NCBI GenBank assembly: GCA_037478855.1
Contig: JBBFLY010000009.1
Span: forward strand, 1 to 56,970
DNA: 56,970 bases
Direction of reading: 5' to 3'
Source of the DNA: Rhabdothermincola sp037478855
GTDB taxonomy: Bacteria > Actinomycetota > Acidimicrobiia > Acidimicrobiales > Acidimicrobilacustridaceae
Positions within the stretch are counted from its first letter, which is position 1; each line of letters opens with the position of its first letter. The notes beneath the pieces were generated by a model. The model did no database searches. It saw nothing but the letters and a program-made list of their open reading frames with translations, and was not told the DNA's origin. A program made the translations under genes and the position numbers. Of this stretch, positions 27,365-35,716 are shown in pieces.

Positions 27365-28620
27365 CACACCTCCTTGCGGGGGCCGACCGGCTCTTCCCAC
27401 CGCCCGAGGAGATCGACCAGCCCCGGGACGGATCTCGACGAGCGCTGCACGTGCAACGTGGTGCAGCGCGGCCGGTGGTCGAAGCGGATCATGCCGTGCC
27501 GGTCGTGCACCGCTGCGCTGAGGACGTATTCGCCCGGCGCCAGGCTGAGGGTGTCGATGCGGTAGTCGACGTAGCCCTCATCGACCAGCAGCTCAGACGG
27601 TCGGTCACCGGGGCGCATCCCCGGCGTGGCGACGTGCACCCCGTTCGCGCTCTCGACTGCGAAGGAGAACAGGGGCGACTCCACGGGCTCGGAGGCCCGG
27701 TAGCGGATCCGGATGATGAGCGGTTCGAGGCTGCGCGCCACCTGCGTGGGGTGGCCATCGGAGCCGATGAACTCCACGGCCTCGATCGACAACGGCCGCA
27801 GCGACGCCTCGACGTCGAGGCCACCTGCGGGTACGCCGAGCTCGCTGGCCAGCTCCGCCTCGTGCTCGAATCGTTCCGACTCACGCTCGTTGACCTTGCT
27901 CACGTAGTGGTGCACGACGTCGCCTGCGGGGCCCTCGGCCAGCAGCCGCCCGTGGTCGAGCCAGGCTGCCCTGCTGCACATGCTCTGCACCAGACCGAGG
28001 CTGTGCGTCACCATGACGATGGTGACCCCGCGGTTGCGCAGCTTGTAGAGGTGCTCGAAGCAGCGCCGCTGGAACTCCTCGTCGCCGACCGCGATGACCT
28101 CGTCGATGAGGAGGATCTGGGGATCGACGTGCACCGCGACCGAGAACCCGAGGCGAACGTACATGCCGCTCGAGTAGTGCTTGACGGGCGTGTCGATGAA
28201 AGGCGCGATGCCGGAGAACTCGACGATCTCGTCGAGGATGCGGTCGGTCTCCCGACGTTTGAACCCGAGGATCGCCGCGTTGAGGTAGATGTTCTCCCGA
28301 CCTGTCAGGTCCGGGTGGAACCCAGCTCCCAGCTCGAGCAGGGCGGAGATGCGCCCGTTGGCGATGATCCGTCCCTTCGTCGGGCGGTGGATGTTCGCCA
28401 TGAGCCGAAGCAGGCTCGACTTGCCGGAGCCGTTGTGGCCCACCAGGCCGTACACCGATGCCTCCGGCACCTCGAGGCTGACGTCGTCGAGCGCCCAGAA
28501 CTCCTCATAGCGGGCGCGGGTCAACCCGGTGACCCGTTCCTTCAGGCTGGAGGGACGGCTCTTGTAGATCTTGAACCGCTTCGAGACGCCCTCGACGATG
28601 ATGGCGGCGTGCCCGGTCAC
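27364..28620 (-). CDS. wzt: Polysaccharide ABC transporter ATPase with C-terminal glycan-binding domain (Wzt)
   Basis: 418 residues. The N-terminal ATPase has Walker A GHNGSGKSSLLRLM, the Wzt/TagH-type ISALLELGAGFHPDLTGREN, signature YSSGMYVRLGF, and Walker B ILLIDEVIAVGDEEF. Residues ~270-418 form a beta-rich domain like the Wzt C-terminal module that recognises the end of the glycan chain before export. The GTG at 28620 overlaps the stop of the permease gene (GTGA). A C-terminal binding domain implies that the glycan carries a defined terminal modification, which fits with the methyltransferase two genes downstream. Confidence 0.9.
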   Translation of the reverse strand: MTGHAAIIVEGVSKRFKIYKSRPSSLKERVTGLTRARYEEFWALDDVSLEVPEASVYGLVGHNGSGKSSLLRLMANIHRPTKGRIIANGRISALLELGAGFHPDLTGRENIYLNAAILGFKRRETDRILDEIVEFSGIAPFIDTPVKHYSSGMYVRLGFSVAVHVDPQILLIDEVIAVGDEEFQRRCFEHLYKLRNRGVTIVMVTHSLGLVQSMCSRAAWLDHGRLLAEGPAGDVVHHYVSKVNERESERFEHEAELASELGVPAGGLDVEASLRPLSIEAVEFIGSDGHPTQVARSLEPLIIRIRYRASEPVESPLFSFAVESANGVHVATPGMRPGDRPSELLVDEGYVDYRIDTLSLAPGEYVLSAAVHDRHGMIRFDHRPRCTTLHVQRSSRSVPGLVDLLGRWEEPVGPRKEV

Positions 28621-29426
28621 AGCTCTTCCGCCACGTCTCGAGCCTTCACGTTGAAGATCGCGGCGCCGGCCAGGAAGACCGCGGTCGAGGCCACCATCGC
28701 GTACAGGAGGCTTCCTCCCGACGGCCAGCGGAGGCTGTAGAAGGCGTCGCGTGACCACACCACGAACTGGGTCAGCGGGTTGAGCTCGATGAGCCGGCGC
28801 ACCGGGACGCCACCGACCTTCGCGGGGATGATGTCGATGCTGTAGATGATCGGTGTGGCGTAGAAGAGGAGCTGCATGAAGATGCCGACCAGGTAGCTCA
28901 CGTCCCGGTAGAGCACGTTGTAGACGCTCAGGAACAGGCCCAGCCCCAGTGCGAAGAGGCCGAGGAAGAGCAGCAGCACCGGGAAGAGCAGGAAGGTGAG
29001 CGAGGCGTTCCCGAGCAGCACCATGATCACCGCGAGGATGCCCCCCTCGATCAGCGCCTGGAGCACCACGGTGAGCAGGTTGGCGATGGCCGGCGCCGCT
29101 GGCGGGAAGTAGACCTTGTTCAGCAGCCCCCCCGATCCCTGCAGCGCCGAGATCGATCCGGTGACCGCGCCGTTGAAGAAGTTCCACACCACGAGGGCGC
29201 AGAACAGGTACATGCCGAACAGCCCAACCCTCCCATTGCCCATCGGGGGAGGTTGCTGCGCGAGGAACACCCCGAAGACGAGGGTGTAGATGCCGAGCGT
29301 CGCAGCGGGGTTGATCAGCGACCACAGCCAGCCGAGGAGGCTCTTCTTGTAGCGCGCCCGCAGCTCACGCTGGGCGAGGTTGTAGATCAGGTTCCGGTAG
29401 GTCCAGATCTCGGTTACGGCGGTCAC
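28617..29426 (-). CDS. wzm: Polysaccharide ABC transporter permease (Wzm)
   Basis: 269 residues, ABC-2 family with about six transmembrane helices. The N-terminal amphipathic segment reads YNLAQRELRARYKKSLLGW, then LWSLINPAATLGIYTLVFGV, both typical of O-antigen/teichoic acid export permeases. LYRDVSYLVGIFMQLLFYATP near the C-terminus is also family-typical. It exports an undecaprenyl-linked glycan across the membrane together with Wzt. GTG start at 29426. A minus-strand TATGCT at 29562-29567 may be its promoter, leaving a leader that contains a small ORF. Confidence 0.9.
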   Translation of the reverse strand: MTAVTEIWTYRNLIYNLAQRELRARYKKSLLGWLWSLINPAATLGIYTLVFGVFLAQQPPPMGNGRVGLFGMYLFCALVVWNFFNGAVTGSISALQGSGGLLNKVYFPPAAPAIANLLTVVLQALIEGGILAVIMVLLGNASLTFLLFPVLLLFLGLFALGLGLFLSVYNVLYRDVSYLVGIFMQLLFYATPIIYSIDIIPAKVGGVPVRRLIELNPLTQFVVWSRDAFYSLRWPSGGSLLYAMVASTAVFLAGAAIFNVKARDVAEEL

Positions 29427-29566
29427 GTGTGCAGTCGTCCTCGAATCAGACCGAGCTCGGCCGCCGGGTCGTGCGACGCGATGTGCAGGCGGCTCCGCCC
29501 CCGACTCCGGGGCTCAGACGCCGGCTCAGACGCCAGCCTCCAGCGGGCGCGAAGACCTCTGAGCAT
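29423..29566 (-). CDS. Possible 47-codon leader ORF before wzm
   Basis: ATG at 29566 to TGA at 29423, the stop overlapping the wzm GTG start as GTGA. It would encode an Arg-rich 47-residue peptide with a duplicated ASEP segment produced by a 12-base tandem repeat. Third-position GC is lower than in surrounding genes (about three quarters by my count) and the ATG lies inside a possible -10 box. The coupling is the only argument for translation; it may be chance. Confidence 0.2.
   Translation of the reverse strand: MLRGLRARWRLASEPASEPRSRGRSRLHIASHDPAAELGLIRGRLHT
29511..29534. repeat. Perfect 12-base tandem duplication
   Basis: GGCTCAGACGCC occurs twice head to tail at 29511-29522 and 29523-29534, in the leader between the GT2 gene and wzm. 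Its length is a multiple of three and would keep the small overlapping ORF in frame. Confidence 0.85.
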
Positions 29567-29567
29567 A
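29562..29567 (-). promoter_or_regulatory. Possible -10 box TATGCT before wzm
   Basis: TATGCT on the minus strand, about 136 bases before the wzm GTG, with no convincing -35. If used, the wzm-wzt operon has a leader of roughly 130 bases. Confidence 0.25.
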
Positions 29568-29578
29568 CCAATCGCTCA

Positions 29579-30520
29579 TCACACCCCCGAAGAGCGACGG
29601 AGCAGGCGGCGAGCGGCCCGCGACATCCAGCTGTGCCGCTCGGCCGGTGGGATGAACGCACGCAGGGCGTCTGCCAGCCGGGTGTCGACCACGAGCGGTC
29701 GGGGACCGTCCGGCAGGTCGAGGACGCCCGTGCCTTCCGGGCGCCAGGAGTTCGCAGCCCACTCGGCCTCCAGCTCTCCCGCCGCAGCGAGCCGGGCCCA
29801 CCGCCGCACGTGCCAGCTGATGTCCGAGGGCAGGCCGAGCTCCTCCACCCGTCTACCGTGCTCAGCCTTCTTCTCGAGCACCTCACGGGCCCGCAGGCCC
29901 GCGTGGAGGCAGACGACGTCCTGGCTGTCGAGATGGGGGCCTTCGACGCCGCCGATGTGGTGAGCGCCGCCGTGCACGATGATCTCCGGGGTGGCGCGGG
30001 CGATGCACTTCACCGGGTGGGCCATCTCCACGTAGGCGATCTCGCCCCGCTCAACGAGCCGTTGAGCGTCCTCCAGCGACCCTCTGCTCACCGGGGAGCG
30101 GCGAGTGACGGTCAGCAGGGCCTGCGGCGACCGGACATGGACGTCACGCCGTTGGATGAGGTTCACCACCTGGCAGCGCAGGACGCTGGCCTCGGTGGCT
30201 TCCAGCACGGTGCGCAGGTCGCCACCCGGCGTCCACCAGAACTCGTCGCCGTCGATGTTCACCACCCAGTCGATCCCGTGGGCCGCGGCATGTCGAGCGA
30301 GCCTGGTCCGGACCTCGTCCTGCCGGTACGGACCGGGGTCGATCTCGAGCCGGATGGAGGGGTCCGAGCGCGCCAGCCGGGCCACCACCTCAGCGGTCCC
30401 GTCGGTCGACCCGTTGTCGACCACCAGGAAGTCGGTGATGCCGATGGAGCGGTGATAGCGCAGGTTGACCTCGACGAAGTCGACCTCGTTGCGGAGGAGC
30501 ATCACCCCAGCGATGCGCAT
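29579..30520 (-). CDS. Glycosyltransferase family 2 (GT2_4-like)
   Basis: 313 residues. It begins with MRIAGVMLLRNEVDFVEVNL, typical of the GT2_4 subgroup, followed by FLVVDNGSTDGTAEV and the DxD-like WVVNIDGDEFW, then HPVKCIARATPEIIVHGGAH, which contains the conserved region after the catalytic core. It lacks transmembrane helices. The ATG at 30520 has no ribosome binding site but lies 6 bases after TAGGGT (30527-30532), a box that begins with the upstream gene's stop codon. It presumably acts on the same glycan as its neighbours. Confidence 0.85.
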   Translation of the reverse strand: MRIAGVMLLRNEVDFVEVNLRYHRSIGITDFLVVDNGSTDGTAEVVARLARSDPSIRLEIDPGPYRQDEVRTRLARHAAAHGIDWVVNIDGDEFWWTPGGDLRTVLEATEASVLRCQVVNLIQRRDVHVRSPQALLTVTRRSPVSRGSLEDAQRLVERGEIAYVEMAHPVKCIARATPEIIVHGGAHHIGGVEGPHLDSQDVVCLHAGLRAREVLEKKAEHGRRVEELGLPSDISWHVRRWARLAAAGELEAEWAANSWRPEGTGVLDLPDGPRPLVVDTRLADALRAFIPPAERHSWMSRAARRLLRRSSGV

Positions 30521-30526
30521 CGCCAG

Positions 30527-30532
30527 ACCCTA
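30527..30532 (-). promoter_or_regulatory. Predicted -10 box TAGGGT overlapping a stop codon
   Basis: TAGGGT begins with the TAG stop (30530-30532) of the upstream glycosyltransferase gene and ends 6 bases before the ATG at 30520. It is the closest case in the window of a stop codon serving as the first half of a -10 box. Confidence 0.4.
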
Positions 30533-31852
30533 CCGAGCGTCACGCAGTGCGACCCGCGCCCGTCCGACGACCGTCCGCAGACGACCCACCAGCCCCGGCT
30601 CCGAGGGTGGACCGAGCTCCACGGGCCGGGCGCGCCCGGCCTCGATGCGATCGGCTGCCCGCCGCGGCTGTGCGCACAGCTCGACCAGCGGCCTGGCAAC
30701 CGCCGACCAGCGGTACGCGGGCGCAACCTCGCGGACCCGCGCGGTGCAGGCGGCTCGCACCTCGCGGTCGCGCAGCCGACGGATCGCGGCCGCCATCGCT
30801 GCGGGATCCTCCGGAGGCACGACCTCCCCGAGCTGGTGCTGCCGGACCAGGGCCGCGAACGTGTCCCCGTCGGAGGTGAGCACCGGCAGCCCCACCCAGA
30901 GGTAGTCGAGCAGGCGAGTGCGGAACGAGAACGTGGTCTCGATGTGCCGCCCGTGCGTGGACACCCCCACATCGGCATCAGCGAGGAAGCACGCCCGCTC
31001 CTCGTAGCCGATCCACCGGTCGGAGAAGACCACCCTCGTTCCATCCAGTCCGTGGGCCTCGGCGGCGCTGCGGGCCGCCGCCGCCATGGGCATCGCCGGC
31101 ACCTCCGGTGTGGGATGGGTGACGCCGGCGAAGAACAGCTTCACCTTCGGATCGTCCACCAGGGCCAGCGCCTCGATCAGGGTCAGCGGATCGAGCCACT
31201 GGTAGATCCCACCACCCCAGTACAAGACGAGATCGTCGGGGTCGAAGGGGCCCTCTGGTCCTCGCAGCGGTCGCCGATCGGCCACGGGCGGCTCAGCGGG
31301 CAGACCGAACGGGACGACCGCGATCAGCCGCTCGAGCGTGGGATCGTCGCCGTAGGTCCGGGGGTTCACACGGCCGATGGCGGTGAGGAGACCCACGAGC
31401 AGGTGACGTTGCCGCTCCGAGGCACAGAGCACCACGTCGGCGAACCGGAGCGGCTCGACCATCTGGGTCAGCGAGTCGAGGAAGCGCGCCTCCTGCACAG
31501 GGACCGGTGCCGCACGGAACCACTCCAGGACCTCGAAGAGCGCGGGGTCGTAGGCGTCAGCGATCACGACCACGTCGTGGTCCGCGATCCAGTCGAAGCG
31601 GTGGAGCAGCGACGGCATCGCCAGGACCACCTCAGCCCAGTCGACGAGCGGCTCCAGGTCGAGCCGCTCTCGGACCCACCTGGCGGGGTAGGGCAGGCCG
31701 CTGAGCGACACCTCGTGGGTCGACGCGAGCACGACGTCAGCGGAGTCGGCCAGCACGCGGGCGAGCTCGACCGCCCGGATGGCCGGCCCCGCCATCGCTC
31801 CTCCCACCTTGTCGGCCGTCAGGACGAGCACGCGCGTCGGGCGGGCAGCCAT
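30530..31852 (-). CDS. Glycosyltransferase family 4
   Basis: 440 residues, GT-B. VLVLTADKVGGAMAGPAIRAVELARVLA is an acceptor-side start seen in a subset of actinobacterial GT4 enzymes. The middle has VVIADAYDPALFEVLEW and VLCASERQRHLLVGLL; the donor half has LVLYWGGGIYQWLDPLTLIEAL, TRVVFSDRWIGYEERACFLADA, and TFSFRTRLLDYLWVGLPVLTSDGD. In this branch the usual E(x7)E is weakly kept. A TAAGGT box lies 9 bases before the ATG. It starts the minus-strand run 31852-22683 and faces away from the DUF2142 gene. Confidence 0.83.
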   Translation of the reverse strand: MAARPTRVLVLTADKVGGAMAGPAIRAVELARVLADSADVVLASTHEVSLSGLPYPARWVRERLDLEPLVDWAEVVLAMPSLLHRFDWIADHDVVVIADAYDPALFEVLEWFRAAPVPVQEARFLDSLTQMVEPLRFADVVLCASERQRHLLVGLLTAIGRVNPRTYGDDPTLERLIAVVPFGLPAEPPVADRRPLRGPEGPFDPDDLVLYWGGGIYQWLDPLTLIEALALVDDPKVKLFFAGVTHPTPEVPAMPMAAAARSAAEAHGLDGTRVVFSDRWIGYEERACFLADADVGVSTHGRHIETTFSFRTRLLDYLWVGLPVLTSDGDTFAALVRQHQLGEVVPPEDPAAMAAAIRRLRDREVRAACTARVREVAPAYRWSAVARPLVELCAQPRRAADRIEAGRARPVELGPPSEPGLVGRLRTVVGRARVALRDAR

Positions 31853-31861
31853 GGGCCGGCG

Positions 31862-31867
31862 ACCTTA
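31862..31867 (-). promoter_or_regulatory. Predicted -10 box TAAGGT of the 31852 glycosyltransferase
   Basis: TAAGGT ends 9 bases before the ATG at 31852 and there is no Shine-Dalgarno. A TAGCAT box at 31918-31923 on the plus strand would serve the divergent gene at 31945 with a leader of about 15 bases. Confidence 0.4.
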
Positions 31868-31944
31868 CCAGCCTCTCTCCACCCGATCGGCTCCCCGGTG
31901 GCGCCAATCACGGCAACTAGCATGGCTGGGAACGAGCCGCCGCC

Positions 31945-33567
31945 ATGACACCGACCGCCGCCCCCTCCGCTCTCCGGTCCCCACGCACCGGACTCGGCTC
32001 CCCGCTCAACGACCGTCAGGTCTGGTGGATCTCGTTCCTCTTGTTCAGCGCCCTCGGTGCGGTGTGGGCGATGTCGATGCCTCTGCTCGTGGGCCCCGAC
32101 GAACCCGCGCACGCCGGCAAGGCGGCCGCCGTCGTCCGCGGCGAGCTGACCTGGGTGGCGCGCCAGGACATCACCGGCACGGACGCCGCCAACCCGACCC
32201 GCTCCGAGATCACGCTGCGGGTGCCGCGCGCCTACGCGGAGCTCGACTACGCCTGCATCGCGCTCCCCCCGCTGCAGCCCGCGAGCTGCATGACCGCGAT
32301 CCCCCGACGGACCGACACCGTGGAGGTGATCAACTCCGCTGGCGCGTATCCACCGGTGTTCTACGCCCTGGTCGGCTGGCCCTCGCTGATCTTGCCGCCG
32401 TCGAAGGCGATCTACGCCATGCGCCTCACCAACGTCGCGCTCTGCGCCGCACTGGTGGCCTCGGCGCTCGTCGCCGGGCGACGGGCCGATCTGAGCGGCA
32501 CGACCATCGTGGGGATCGCCGCCGCGCTGACACCGATGGCCATCTTCCTGATGGCGGTCGTCAACCCGAACGCGCTCGAGGTGGTGGCCGCGCTGGGCAC
32601 GCTCGTCGCCGCCCTCGAGGTGGTGCGCGCCGACAGACCGACGACCCGGTCGATCCTCCGATTCGTCGTCGCAGCGTCGCTGCTCACCCTCGCGCGGCCG
32701 CTGTCGGTGGTGGTCCTGGTCACCGTGGCCGCGCTGGTGGCGATCGCGGCACTCGATCCAAGCAGGGCTCGAGCCCTGCTGCGCGACCGTCGGGTCCGGA
32801 TCGGTGCGCTCCCGCTGGGCGCAGCAGCCGCGTTCGCGGGCTTCTGGCTGCTCTACGCCGAACCGCAGCGCGCCCTGTGGGGCCGCCCCCGACCGGGCAT
32901 CCCGCTGGGCGAGGCGCTGCGGGGGTCGCTCAGCTTGCTGCCGTGGCGGGTGCGCCAGATGATCGGCGTTTTCGGTTGGATCGACGCCCATGCGCCGTTG
33001 CCGGTGTCGATGATCGTCTGGTGGCTCGTGGTCGTGTCGGTGCTCGTGGCGGCAGCGTTGATCGTCGGATCGGCCCGCCGGAAGCTCGCGGTCACCCTGT
33101 CCGTGGCTGCCGTGATCGGCTTCACGCTCTCCGAGGCCACCCAGGTGGAGAGGATCGGCTTCGTCTGGCAGGGCCGCTACTCGCTGCCGCTCGCGGTCGC
33201 GGTCCCGACCCTCGCCGCCTGGGTCATCGGCACGTCCGGGCGGATCCCCGAGCGGACGGCCCGGATGGCTGGCAGCGCCACGATCGCCTCCCTCGCTGCG
33301 ATCGTGTTGGTCTCCTACATCGTCGTGATGCGCAGATACGTGGTCGGTATCCCGTCGCCGTCTCTCGCCTACCTGTTCGAGGGTGTTTGGCAGCCGAAGC
33401 TGCCGAAGCTGCTGCTCTTCGCGCTGGCGACCCTGGTGACCGCGGCCATCGGCCTGTGGCTCGCGCGGCTCGCTCGCCCCGACCCCGCCGTTGCAAGGTC
33501 AGCCGGCGGTCAGCCCGCGCTGGTGGGCTGCAGGCCGGCGAGCAGCTCCGAGTCGCTCACCGTCTGA
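31945..33567 (+). CDS. DUF2142-like polytopic membrane protein
   Basis: 540 residues with about eleven hydrophobic helices. The first extracytoplasmic loop has LVGPDEPAHAGKAAAVVRGEL, a DEPxH motif characteristic of DUF2142 proteins and reminiscent of the acidic loop of GT-C glycosyltransferases; NAHGAYPPVFYAL-like residues follow (NSAGAYPPVFYALVGWPS). The family is found in polysaccharide clusters, often thought to be lipid-linked-sugar-using transferases, but no activity is established. It is the only plus-strand gene between 22.7 and 47.3 kb. Its 3' end overlaps the convergent GT2 gene by 58 bases. Confidence 0.8.
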   Translation: MTPTAAPSALRSPRTGLGSPLNDRQVWWISFLLFSALGAVWAMSMPLLVGPDEPAHAGKAAAVVRGELTWVARQDITGTDAANPTRSEITLRVPRAYAELDYACIALPPLQPASCMTAIPRRTDTVEVINSAGAYPPVFYALVGWPSLILPPSKAIYAMRLTNVALCAALVASALVAGRRADLSGTTIVGIAAALTPMAIFLMAVVNPNALEVVAALGTLVAALEVVRADRPTTRSILRFVVAASLLTLARPLSVVVLVTVAALVAIAALDPSRARALLRDRRVRIGALPLGAAAAFAGFWLLYAEPQRALWGRPRPGIPLGEALRGSLSLLPWRVRQMIGVFGWIDAHAPLPVSMIVWWLVVVSVLVAAALIVGSARRKLAVTLSVAAVIGFTLSEATQVERIGFVWQGRYSLPLAVAVPTLAAWVIGTSGRIPERTARMAGSATIASLAAIVLVSYIVVMRRYVVGIPSPSLAYLFEGVWQPKLPKLLLFALATLVTAAIGLWLARLARPDPAVARSAGGQPALVGCRPASSSESLTV

Positions 33568-34862
33568 CGGCGACGGAGCCGCCAGCGGCAGCTGAGCGCG
33601 TGCGGGAGGAGGGCGAGGAACCCCAACCAGGCTCGCAGCCGGCGGACGACCGGCACGACGTTCGGTCGGCGTCCCGCCACGAGCGCAGCCGCGATGTCGC
33701 GGCGTGCCGCGTCGTAGGTCTCGCCGAGGTACCCGCCCACAGCCCGTCTCACCAGTGGAGCCGGCGCGTTCTTCACCACCACGACGAGTCGGTTCCGCTC
33801 GGTGAAGTAGTGGAACCGTGCGGATCCCTCGACGCTGGTGGCGGCGTGGAGATGACGGACCCGGGCCTCGGGCACGAACCGGTAGCGCCACCCCCGCGCC
33901 CGGCCCCTCCAGGACAGGTCGGTGTCCTCGTAGTAGAGGAAGAGGCGCTCGTCGAACAGCCCCACGTCACGGAGGTAGTCGGGGCGCAGCAGGACGGCAC
34001 CGCCGCACCAGGCGAACAGGTCGACAGGTTCTGCGAACTGCCCCAGATCCCGCTCCCCGAAGCCCCGGTCGGCGCCATAGCCGTTGTCGAGCACGACCGA
34101 ACCGGCGTTGTTGACCACGTCGTAGGGCACGCCCTCGAGGGGGACCTCGACCCATGACGGTTCCACGCCGACCTGATGCTGCGTTCGCCGTCCCCCCGCT
34201 CGGAACGTGACCGATCGCCCCGAGAGTGCGGAGATGCGCAGCTCGACGCTGGCCGGTGTCGGGTCTCCCCGCCTCACCGGTATCCGCACGACGGCGTCGC
34301 CCGAGGTCCACACGTGGGAGCCCCGCCGCCCGATCTCAAGGCCGTACCCGCCGACCGGTACCTGCACCCGACGCCACACATCCTCGCCGTCGACCCGGGC
34401 ACCGGAGAGCATCACGCCCAGGCTGCGGGGGTCACCACGACCTGGTCGTCGGGCGTCCGTCTGCAAGGCCAGCTCGACGTACCGGTGGTCAAACAGGATC
34501 AACGGGCAGGCAGCGCCGAGCCCCGGGTCGTCGTCCAGCGCGGCGACCAGCGGTGACAGGAACGTCGGCTCGACGAAGGCGTCGTTGTTCACCAGACCGA
34601 CGTAGCGCACACCGCTGAGATCGCGCAGCGCCACGTTGTTGGCGGGAAAGCCGGTGTTGCGGTCGAGTCGGACCATCCGTACCCGGGGGTGGCGTGCGAT
34701 CACCGCTGCGGCGCTGCCGTCGGTGGAGCCGTTGTCGACGAGCACGAGCTCGAGCTCATCGGCCGGCCACCGCAGGGCGGCCAGGTGATCGAAGCAACGG
34801 ACCACGTCGTCGCCGCCCTCGTAGTTGAGGACCACGAGCCGGATCCGTCCGCGGCCCACCAT
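33510..34862 (-). CDS. Glycosyltransferase family 2 with a large inserted beta-rich domain
   Basis: 450 residues; the ATG at 34862 is four bases past the rmlD stop. IRLVVLNYEGGDDVVRCFDH, LVDNGSTDGS (42-50), TGFPANNVALRD and the DxD-like VNNDAFVE (91-98) are standard for rhamnosyltransferase-type GT2. The expected CGGAVLLRPDYLRDVGLFDE only appears at 286, because residues ~129-282 are an insertion rich in Val, Gly and aromatic residues, probably a beta-sandwich. FYYEDTDLSWR-type residues (LYYEDTDLSWRGRARGW) supply the catalytic acidic pair. It closes the rml operon, so dTDP-rhamnose is a likely donor. Confidence 0.85.
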   Translation of the reverse strand: MVGRGRIRLVVLNYEGGDDVVRCFDHLAALRWPADELELVLVDNGSTDGSAAAVIARHPRVRMVRLDRNTGFPANNVALRDLSGVRYVGLVNNDAFVEPTFLSPLVAALDDDPGLGAACPLILFDHRYVELALQTDARRPGRGDPRSLGVMLSGARVDGEDVWRRVQVPVGGYGLEIGRRGSHVWTSGDAVVRIPVRRGDPTPASVELRISALSGRSVTFRAGGRRTQHQVGVEPSWVEVPLEGVPYDVVNNAGSVVLDNGYGADRGFGERDLGQFAEPVDLFAWCGGAVLLRPDYLRDVGLFDERLFLYYEDTDLSWRGRARGWRYRFVPEARVRHLHAATSVEGSARFHYFTERNRLVVVVKNAPAPLVRRAVGGYLGETYDAARRDIAAALVAGRRPNVVPVVRRLRAWLGFLALLPHALSCRWRLRRRQTVSDSELLAGLQPTSAG

Positions 34863-34866
34863 TCGG

Positions 34867-35715
34867 TCAGTCGGCGAGCAGTCGCGAGACGAGCCGGTCG
34901 AGGCTCTCGCGGTAGTGCGGGAGCAACGGCAGGCCGGAGAGCCGGAGCGCGGCGTTGTCGAGCACCGAGTTCGCCGGCCGGGGTGCCGGACGGGGAGGGT
35001 CCAGGTCCCGGGTGGCGATCGGCCGCACCCGGTCCGGATCGTGACCCGCCGACTCAAGGGCAGCGCGCGCGAACTCGTACCACGACACCGGCCCCTGGTT
35101 GGTCACGTGGAACAGGCCAGGCCGGCGCTCCACGACGAGCCGTTTGATCATCCCCGCGAGGTCGTCCGCGAACGTCGGATGACCACGCTGATCGTCGACG
35201 AAGGACAGCACCTCGTGCTCGCGGGCCAATCGCAGGATGGTCTTCACCATGTTGTTGCCGTGGAAGCCACACACCCACGACGTGCGGATGATCGTCGCGG
35301 TCGGTCCGAGCTCCAGCTCGCCGCCGAGTTTCGATCGTCCGTAGACCGAGACCGGGTTCGGCTGGTCCCATTCCACGTAGGGATCCGGCTTGGTCCCGTC
35401 GAACACGTAGTCGGTCGAGAGGTGGCAGACCCAGGCGCCGACCCGCTGAGCGCCATCCGCGAGATGCCGGGGCCCCAGCGCGTTCACCCGGTAGGCCCGG
35501 TCGGGGTCGAGCTCGCAGGCGTCAACGGCTGTCCACGCCGCCGCGTTGACGATGACATCCGGCTGGGTGGCGCAGACCGCAGCCAGGGTCGCGTCACGAT
35601 CGGCGATGTCGAGCCGGCTGCGATCGAGAGCGATGACCTCGTGTCCGTCAGCGCTGAACACGTCAACCAGCTCACGCCCGACCTGGCCGGCAGCGCCGGT
35701 GATCATCACCCGCAT
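34867..35715 (-). CDS. rmlD: dTDP-4-dehydrorhamnose reductase
   Basis: Last step of dTDP-L-rhamnose synthesis, reducing dTDP-4-dehydrorhamnose with NADPH. 282 residues. MITGAAGQVGRELVDVF at the N-terminus, NAAAWTAVDACELDP, LSTDYVFDGTKPDPY, the YxxxK motif in VYGRSKLGGE, and IRTSWVCGFHGNNMVKTI are all diagnostic. The ATG at 35715 starts one base after the rmlB stop. Together with rmlB, rmlC and the nucleotidyltransferase at 39866 it completes the pathway. Confidence 0.94.
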   Translation of the reverse strand: MRVMITGAAGQVGRELVDVFSADGHEVIALDRSRLDIADRDATLAAVCATQPDVIVNAAAWTAVDACELDPDRAYRVNALGPRHLADGAQRVGAWVCHLSTDYVFDGTKPDPYVEWDQPNPVSVYGRSKLGGELELGPTATIIRTSWVCGFHGNNMVKTILRLAREHEVLSFVDDQRGHPTFADDLAGMIKRLVVERRPGLFHVTNQGPVSWYEFARAALESAGHDPDRVRPIATRDLDPPRPAPRPANSVLDNAALRLSGLPLLPHYRESLDRLVSRLLAD

Positions 35716-35716
35716 C

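Noticed and set aside
29429..31948. An 839-codon plus-strand open frame across two glycosyltransferase genes and wzm's leader
   Set aside because: Same artefact. The minus-strand genes have intact family motifs; this frame has none.
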